Below, one piece after another: positions 57,692-64,000 of a stretch of DNA of 64,000 nucleotides. The notes under the pieces were generated by a model. It did not search any database. It saw only the letters and a list, made by a program, of their open reading frames with translations, and had not been told where the DNA came from. Origin of the DNA: Lactiplantibacillus mudanjiangensis (GTDB lineage: Bacteria; Bacillota; Bacilli; Lactobacillales; Lactobacillaceae); NCBI RefSeq assembly GCF_005405385.1, contig NZ_BJDY01000003.1, positions 677,484-741,483 of the forward strand, given 5' to 3'. Every line of letters begins with the position of its first letter. Position 1 is the first letter of the stretch. The position numbers were made by a program, and so were the translations under genes.

Positions 57692-59860
57692 ATGAACAAT
57701 CGACGCAATGGACTCTTTCGTAATAGCTTATTTTATATCTTGCTGTTCTTGAGTTTAATGGGGATTATCTATTTCTTCTTTGGTGGTAATTCTAGTTCTC
57801 AAACACAAGCTATCCGCTATAGCGAATTTGTCAAACAATTAGACAAGAATAACGTCAAGAACGTTAGTATCCAGCCTAGTGGTGGCGTCTACAAGGTAAC
57901 CGGTCAATACCGGACAGCACGTAAGGTCAAATCGACCAACGCGTTAGGGATTTCTAGCAGCTCATCGTCGAAAACGACTTCGTTTTCAACGACCATGTTA
58001 GAGAACAATTCCACGGTTGAACAGGTTTCCAAGTTAGCCAACAAAAACAACGTTAAATTAACGGCGAAAGCTGAAGAATCTAGCGGGATTTGGGTCACGT
58101 TGTTGATGTATGTGGCGCCATTGATCTTGTTTGTATTCCTATTCTATATGATGATGGGACAAGCTGGTCAAGGCGGCGGGAACAACCGAGTGATGAACTT
58201 TGGGAAGACTAAGGCTAAACCAGCCGATAGTAAAGAAAACAAAGTTCGTTTCTCAGATGTTGCTGGTGAAGAAGAAGAAAAGCAAGAATTGGTCGAAGTT
58301 GTCGAATTCTTGAAAGATCCGCGCAAGTTCGTATCGCTGGGCGCTCGGATCCCATCGGGGGTACTCCTCGAGGGGCCTCCTGGTACTGGTAAAACGTTGC
58401 TTGCCAAAGCGGTCGCTGGTGAAGCTGGCGTGCCATTCTTCTCAATTTCTGGTTCAGATTTCGTTGAAATGTTCGTTGGGGTTGGGGCCAGTCGTGTCCG
58501 GGACTTATTCGAACAAGCGAAGAAGAATGCGCCATCGATCATCTTTATTGATGAAATCGATGCTGTTGGGCGGCAACGTGGTAACGGTATGGGCGGCGGT
58601 CATGATGAACGTGAACAAACCTTGAACCAATTATTGGTTGAAATGGATGGGTTTACGGGTAACGAAGGTGTTATCGTCATGGCAGCGACCAACCGTTCTG
58701 ATGTCTTAGATCCAGCCTTGCTTCGTCCAGGTCGTTTTGACCGGAAGATCTTGGTTGGTCGTCCAGACATCAAGGGTCGTGAAGCGATCTTGAAAGTTCA
58801 CGCTAAGAACAAGCCATTGGCTAGTGACGTTGACTTGAAAGAAATCGCTAAGCAAACTCCTGGGTTCGTTGGGGCCGACTTGGAAAACTTATTAAATGAA
58901 GCGGCTTTACTTGCGGCTCGTCGTAATAAGAAACAAGTTGACGCTGCTGATTTAGATGAAGCTGAAGATCGGGTTATCGCCGGACCAGCTAAACATGATC
59001 GGGTCGTTTCTAAGCACGAACGGGAAACTGTGGCGTACCATGAAGCGGGTCATACGATTGTTGGGTTAGTCTTAAACGATGCTCGGGTTGTTCACAAGGT
59101 AACTATTGTGCCACGGGGCCGCGCTGGCGGTTACGCGATCATGTTGCCACGTGAAGACCAGATGCTGATGTCTAAACGCGATGCCAAGGAACAAATGGCT
59201 GGGTTAATGGGTGGTCGTGCCGCCGAAGAAATTATCTTCGATGCACAATCATCTGGTGCTTCTAATGACTTTGAACAAGCCACGCAAATTGCACGGGCCA
59301 TGGTCACTCAATATGGGATGAGCGAAAAACTTGGCCCTGTTGAATTAGAAAACGCCAACCAGCAAGCTGCTTATCAACAAGGGATGGGCGCTAGCGCCTT
59401 TTCACAACATACGGCTCAATTGATTGATGACGAAATTCGCAACTTGGCAACGGAAGCGCACCAAACTGCGATTGATATTATTCAATCACACCGTGACCAA
59501 CATAAGTTGATTGCGGAAGCCTTATTGAAGTATGAAACCTTGGATGAAAAGCAAATTCTCAGTTTATTTAATACTGGGAAGATGCCTGAAAAAGATAGTG
59601 CCAGCGAATTTCCTAGTGAAAAAGCGGCCACTTTCGAAGAATCTAAACGTGAATTAGAACGCCGCGAAGCTGAAAAGCATGCGGAAAACCAAACTAGCAC
59701 TGCTGACGAAACCACTTTCCCAAGTGAATCGGCAGCTAGTGACGTGGCTGACTCTGCTGTTAGTGCAGCGGATGTAACCAGTACGTCAGCTAACGCGTCA
59801 AGCGCAACTGAACCAACTAGTGCGGCAGATTCTAGTGATAATTCTGGCAGCCAAGCTTAA
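57692..59860 (+). CDS. ftsH: ATP-dependent zinc metalloprotease FtsH
   Basis: A membrane AAA+ protease that degrades misfolded and regulatory membrane and soluble proteins. The 722-aa protein has two membrane helices (about residues 10-30 and 135-155) flanking an external domain with a Ser-rich insertion, Walker A GPPGTGKT at 228-235, the SRH motif in [10 protein letters not shown], and the zinc site HEAGH at 450-454. The C-terminus is a long Ser/Ala/Thr/Glu-rich tail. ATG 57692 follows AAGGAGG. Heat regulation through CtsR is likely. Confidence 0.97.
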   Translation: MNNRRNGLFRNSLFYILLFLSLMGIIYFFFGGNSSSQTQAIRYSEFVKQLDKNNVKNVSIQPSGGVYKVTGQYRTARKVKSTNALGISSSSSSKTTSFSTTMLENNSTVEQVSKLANKNNVKLTAKAEESSGIWVTLLMYVAPLILFVFLFYMMMGQAGQGGGNNRVMNFGKTKAKPADSKENKVRFSDVAGEEEEKQELVEVVEFLKDPRKFVSLGARIPSGVLLEGPPGTGKTLLAKAVAGEAGVPFFSISGSDFVEMFVGVGASRVRDLFEQAKKNAPSIIFIDEIDAVGRQRGNGMGGGHDEREQTLNQLLVEMDGFTGNEGVIVMAATNRSDVLDPALLRPGRFDRKILVGRPDIKGREAILKVHAKNKPLASDVDLKEIAKQTPGFVGADLENLLNEAALLAARRNKKQVDAADLDEAEDRVIAGPAKHDRVVSKHERETVAYHEAGHTIVGLVLNDARVVHKVTIVPRGRAGGYAIMLPREDQMLMSKRDAKEQMAGLMGGRAAEEIIFDAQSSGASNDFEQATQIARAMVTQYGMSEKLGPVELENANQQAAYQQGMGASAFSQHTAQLIDDEIRNLATEAHQTAIDIIQSHRDQHKLIAEALLKYETLDEKQILSLFNTGKMPEKDSASEFPSEKAATFEESKRELERREAEKHAENQTSTADETTFPSESAASDVADSAVSAADVTSTSANASSATEPTSAADSSDNSGSQA

Positions 59861-59870
59861 TCTAACAAAT

Positions 59871-59903
59871 AAAAGAGCTGAGACTTTGTCTCGGCTCTTT
59901 TTC
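59871..59903 (+). terminator. Terminator after ftsH
   Basis: AAAAGAGCTGAGA with TCTCGGCTCTTTT (one G-T pair), then T run. Confidence 0.9.
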
Positions 59904-59950
59904 TGTTGTATGATTAATCAGAATATTAACCAGTAGATAGGAGCTTATTG

Positions 59951-60838
59951 ATGGAAGATTATTTAGTTAAAAGCATTGCCGGTAATGGCATGTTTCGGGC
60001 CTACGCGGTCAATGCATCGGGGGTTGTCGCTGAAGCACAGCGGCGTCATGATACATGGAGTGCCGCTTCAACGGCTTTAGGTCGAAGCTTAGTTGGGACA
60101 TTGTTGCTGGCGACCTCCGTTTTAAAAGGTCAAGAAAAGATGACCGTTAAAATTAACGGGAATGGGCCAGTCGGTGGTATCGTCATTGATGGGAATGCTA
60201 ATGGGACGGTAAAAGGTTATCTCCAAGAACCACATGTCCATTTACCATTAAATGAGAAACATAAAATTGATGTTAAAGGTGCGGTAGGGACTGAAGGCTT
60301 CTTGGCAGTGACTAAAGACCAAGGCGTCGGTGATCCGTTTACTGGTCAAGTGGCTTTGGTTTCGGGCGAATTGGGTGAAGACTTTACGTATTACTTAGCC
60401 CAATCTGAACAAATTCCATCAGCGGTCGGTCTGTCAGTTTTTGTTAATGAAGACAATACGATTGATGTTGCCGGGGGCTTCTTGGTTCAAGTCTTGCCAA
60501 ATGCGACTGATGAAGCGATCGATAGTCTTGAAGCTAAACTAAAAGACTTACCATTAGTGTCGCAATTATTACGTGATGGTAAGACGCCAGAAGATATCTT
60601 GAATTTATTGTTTGATGACGATGTGAAAGTCTTGGATCGGATGCCAGTGAAGTTTGAATGTGACTGTTCCAAGGAACGGTTTAGTGAATCACTTGCAGCT
60701 TTACCAAAACACGAAATTCAAGCCATGATTGATGAAGATCATGGGGCCACGGCACTTTGTCATTTCTGTGGGAACGAGTATCACTATTCTGAAGCTGACT
60801 TAAAAGCTGTTTTAGCAGCGTCACACGGCGAAGCCTAA
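59951..60838 (+). CDS. hslO: Redox-regulated chaperone Hsp33
   Basis: Hsp33 is a holdase activated by oxidative unfolding of a zinc centre. The 295-aa protein has the N-terminal AYAVNASGVV...RHDTWSAASTALGRSLVG part and the C-terminal zinc centre CDC and CHFC (CxC near residue 236, CxxC near 269), all four Cys present. ATG 59951 is 7 nt after TAGGAG; a TTG one codon before is less likely. It is placed after ftsH as in Bacillus and overlaps dusB by one base (TAATG). Confidence 0.95.
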   Translation: MEDYLVKSIAGNGMFRAYAVNASGVVAEAQRRHDTWSAASTALGRSLVGTLLLATSVLKGQEKMTVKINGNGPVGGIVIDGNANGTVKGYLQEPHVHLPLNEKHKIDVKGAVGTEGFLAVTKDQGVGDPFTGQVALVSGELGEDFTYYLAQSEQIPSAVGLSVFVNEDNTIDVAGGFLVQVLPNATDEAIDSLEAKLKDLPLVSQLLRDGKTPEDILNLLFDDDVKVLDRMPVKFECDCSKERFSESLAALPKHEIQAMIDEDHGATALCHFCGNEYHYSEADLKAVLAASHGEA

Positions 60839-61863
60839 TGTTGTCGTTGAACAGTGGCCTTCAAATTGGTGATGTCCAAATTCCAAATCGCCTAGTTGTG
60901 GCGCCGATGGCTGGTGTGACGAATGCGGCCTTTCGGATTATTTGTAAAGAATTTGGCGCTGGACTCGTGGTTTGCGAAATGATTTCAGACCAAGGCATTC
61001 GTTATCAAAATCAGAAAACGTTAGAGATGATGTTTGTCGATGCTAAGGAACATCCGATGAGCATTCAGATTTTTGGTGGGACTAAAGAAAGCTTAGTGGC
61101 TGCTGCTCAGTTTGTTGATCAACAGACAAGTGCTGATATCATTGATATTAATATGGGGTGTCCTGTGAACAAGGTCGTGAAGACTGATGCCGGGGCCAAG
61201 TGGCTATTAGATCCTGATAAGGTTTATGAAATGGTCGCGGCGGTGACCGCAGCTGTCAATAAACCGGTGACCGTGAAGATGCGAACGGGTTGGGATGACG
61301 AGCATATTTATGCGGTAGCGAATGCTTTGGCTGCTGAACGCGCTGGGGCTAGTGCGGTGGCAATGCATGGGCGAACACGGAAGCAAATGTATCAAGGTCA
61401 TGCGGATTGGGATATCTTGAAGCAAGTCGCCGATGCCTTGACGATTCCATTTATGGGAAATGGCGATGTGCTAACGCCTCAGGATGCCAAACGCATGTTG
61501 ACGGAAGTGGGGGCCGATGCAGTGATGATTGGTCGCGCCGTTGAAGGCAATCCATGGATGTTACGACAGACGCAACATTATTTGGCTACGGGGGAGCTGT
61601 TGCCAGCCCCTAGTCCCATGGCGAAGATGCAGACGGCTCGTGAACATCTGCAACGTTTAGTGACGTTAAAAGGGGAACGCGGTGGCTGTCATGAGTTCCG
61701 CGAACAGGCGCCTTATTATCTAAAAGGGATTCCGCGCTCAGCACGTACTAAGGTTGCTTTGATGGAAGCTGATTCTTCGACCGCTATGTTGCAGATTTTA
61801 ACGACCTTTGAAGCCCAATTGACTGATTATTTGGCGCGGTCAGCGGACAAAGTGAAGAATTAA
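60838..61863 (+). CDS. dusB: tRNA-dihydrouridine synthase (DusB type)
   Basis: An FMN enzyme reducing uridines in the tRNA D-loop. The 341-aa TIM-barrel protein has RLVVAPMAGVTNAAFR near the start, the catalytic Cys in DINMGCPVNKVVK near residue 105, KMRTGW, HGRTRKQMYQGHADW and IGRAVEGNPWM. Positional specificity is inferred from family only. It is translationally coupled to hslO and upstream of lysS, an order found across Bacilli. Confidence 0.93.
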   Translation: MLSLNSGLQIGDVQIPNRLVVAPMAGVTNAAFRIICKEFGAGLVVCEMISDQGIRYQNQKTLEMMFVDAKEHPMSIQIFGGTKESLVAAAQFVDQQTSADIIDINMGCPVNKVVKTDAGAKWLLDPDKVYEMVAAVTAAVNKPVTVKMRTGWDDEHIYAVANALAAERAGASAVAMHGRTRKQMYQGHADWDILKQVADALTIPFMGNGDVLTPQDAKRMLTEVGADAVMIGRAVEGNPWMLRQTQHYLATGELLPAPSPMAKMQTAREHLQRLVTLKGERGGCHEFREQAPYYLKGIPRSARTKVALMEADSSTAMLQILTTFEAQLTDYLARSADKVKN

Positions 61864-61908
61864 CTTGCATTTTGCTGGTCCGATTGTCAAAATTGTAATG
61901 TATACTGA

Positions 61909-63465
<1,557 letters not shown>

Positions 63466-63474
63466 TAACAATTT

Positions 63475-63520
63475 AACTGCTTCAAAACTGGTTTTATACC
63501 GGTTTTGAAGCAGTTTTTTG
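63475..63520 (+). terminator. Terminator after lysS
   Basis: An 18-bp stem with one mismatch, AACTGCTTCAAAACTGGT/ACCGGTTTTGAAGCAGTT, then T run. Confidence 0.92.
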
Positions 63521-63754
63521 TTATAGTTAACGCAATAATAGGATGTTAATGGATTATTTTGAAAAAAATTCAGATTTTTTTAGCCGAACAATTGTTGATC
63601 TTGTTATGGCGATTGTCTGTTAATACTTGCCAAAAGTTGGCAATATTAGTCGAAAAGTTAGGCTGTAAAAGGACTCGATGATTAATTTCCGTACGTTGAT
63701 AAAAAGTAAATCAAAACATGATAATAATGACCGGTTATTTTTGCAATTTAGGGG
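63521..63754. other. Intergenic AT-rich region before the rrn promoters
   Basis: No convincing gene. A small palindrome TTGCCAA-AAG-TTGGCAA lies at 63627-63643 without a T run. AT-rich runs here could act as an UP-type or Fis-like activating region for the rrn promoters, which is inference. Confidence 0.5.
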
Positions 63755-63783
63755 TTGCAATTAGTCTGAATAATTGGTAAATT
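63755..63783 (+). promoter_or_regulatory. rRNA operon promoter P1
   Basis: -35 TTGCAA (63755-63760), 17-bp spacer, -10 TAAATT (63778-63783), about 100 bp upstream of the stronger P2. Confidence 0.55.
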
Positions 63784-63854
63784 AGTATACGTTGTTGAGG
63801 CGCACAAAGCGGTTAGTCGCTTGCTTCCAACGAAAATTAAATTATAAAAAGTTG

Positions 63855-63883
63855 TTGACAAGATGTTGATAACTTGATATGAT
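63855..63883 (+). promoter_or_regulatory. rRNA operon promoter P2
   Basis: A consensus -35 TTGACA (63855-63860), exactly 17 bp, -10 TATGAT (63878-63883), as in strong ribosomal promoters. Confidence 0.8.
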
Positions 63884-63920
63884 GATTAAGTTGCGTTGAG
63901 GTAATCAACCAACGAATTTA

Positions 63921-63937
63921 GATCTTTGAAAACTGAA
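63921..63937 (+). promoter_or_regulatory. rrn leader boxA antitermination region
   Basis: GATCTTTGAAAACTGAA, the conserved Firmicute rRNA leader boxA-type motif that loads the antitermination complex. The 16S rRNA itself starts beyond the right edge; the remaining bases to 64000 are leader. Confidence 0.8.
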
Positions 63938-64000
63938 CAAAGTTTCGACAAATCAAATGTGTAGGGTCTGCTAACTTAGGTTAGCACAACAAACATTTGC

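Noticed and set aside
58168..58542. Two overlapping antisense open frames inside ftsH
   Set aside because: Shadow frames of the AAA domain without start signals.
63938..64000. Start of 16S rRNA
   Set aside because: The conserved 16S start (AGAGTTTGATC-type) is not reached; only leader is present.

Overview
The window is a Firmicute chromosome segment of roughly 44% GC by eye, almost certainly from the genus Lactiplantibacillus (the L. plantarum group). The L-lactate dehydrogenase, the divergent carAB / argCJBDF cluster and the housekeeping gene order all match what I remember of L. plantarum. The LDH is very close to the L. plantarum LdhL I recall but not identical, so a sister species or divergent strain is possible. 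I see no prophage, complete insertion sequence, CRISPR array or tRNA. An rRNA operon begins just past the right edge: its tandem promoters and boxA leader close the window.

Layout. 1-2.2 kb: tatD (partial)-rnmV-rsmA, then veg. 2.2-9.1 kb: ispE, an alpha/beta hydrolase, a tiny membrane protein, a Zur-controlled zinc ABC pair, purR, glmU. 9.1-13.1 kb: a long intergenic repeat, prs, a YdcF-type membrane protein, a lipoprotein. 13.2-16.2 kb (minus strand): lipL-HD hydrolase-HAD phosphatase operon. 16.3-22.5 kb: DUF1934, rpoE, attenuated pyrG, murA, rho, rpmE2. 22.6-33.3 kb: a baeRF-like protein, a repeat, sortase, lemA-htpX, an unknown protein, murF, cshA, acpS-alr-mazF. 33.9-43.5 kb: the arginine cluster, with carAB (minus) diverging from argCJBDF (plus). 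43.5-48 kb: preQ1-riboswitch-controlled queT, a CBS-ACT protein, an L,D-transpeptidase fold protein, ldhL. 48.2-63.5 kb: pth-mfd-yabM-rqcP-divIC-yabR-tilS-hpt-ftsH-hslO-dusB-lysS, a classic Bacilli RNA/translation/cell-division run, then the rrn promoters.

The most interesting thing that ordinary genes do not explain is a family of six intergenic repeats (about 4.43, 9.18, 23.82, 33.41, 44.14 and 46.73 kb). The three full-size copies share a core of about 400 nt that folds into a closed multi-hairpin structure. Sequence differences between copies are compensated across stems, which argues for selection on base pairing. One copy (23820-24359) has 13-bp terminal inverted repeats and a flanking 7-bp direct repeat, so it looks like a non-autonomous mobile element. 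The shorter copies have lost whole hairpins yet remain foldable. A second, smaller repeat family precedes ispE and tilS and forms the pyrG terminator.

Regulatory sites are unusually readable: a Zur box, PurBoxes, a CTP-sensing pyrG leader starting GGGCTCC, candidate ArgR boxes, a preQ1-I riboswitch, a CtsR box at ftsH, and a leader before pth with mutually exclusive hairpins. Gene-level oddities are a MurA with Asp instead of the catalytic Cys and a MazF-type toxin with no adjacent antitoxin. All identifications are from sequence reading and memory; no database search was run.
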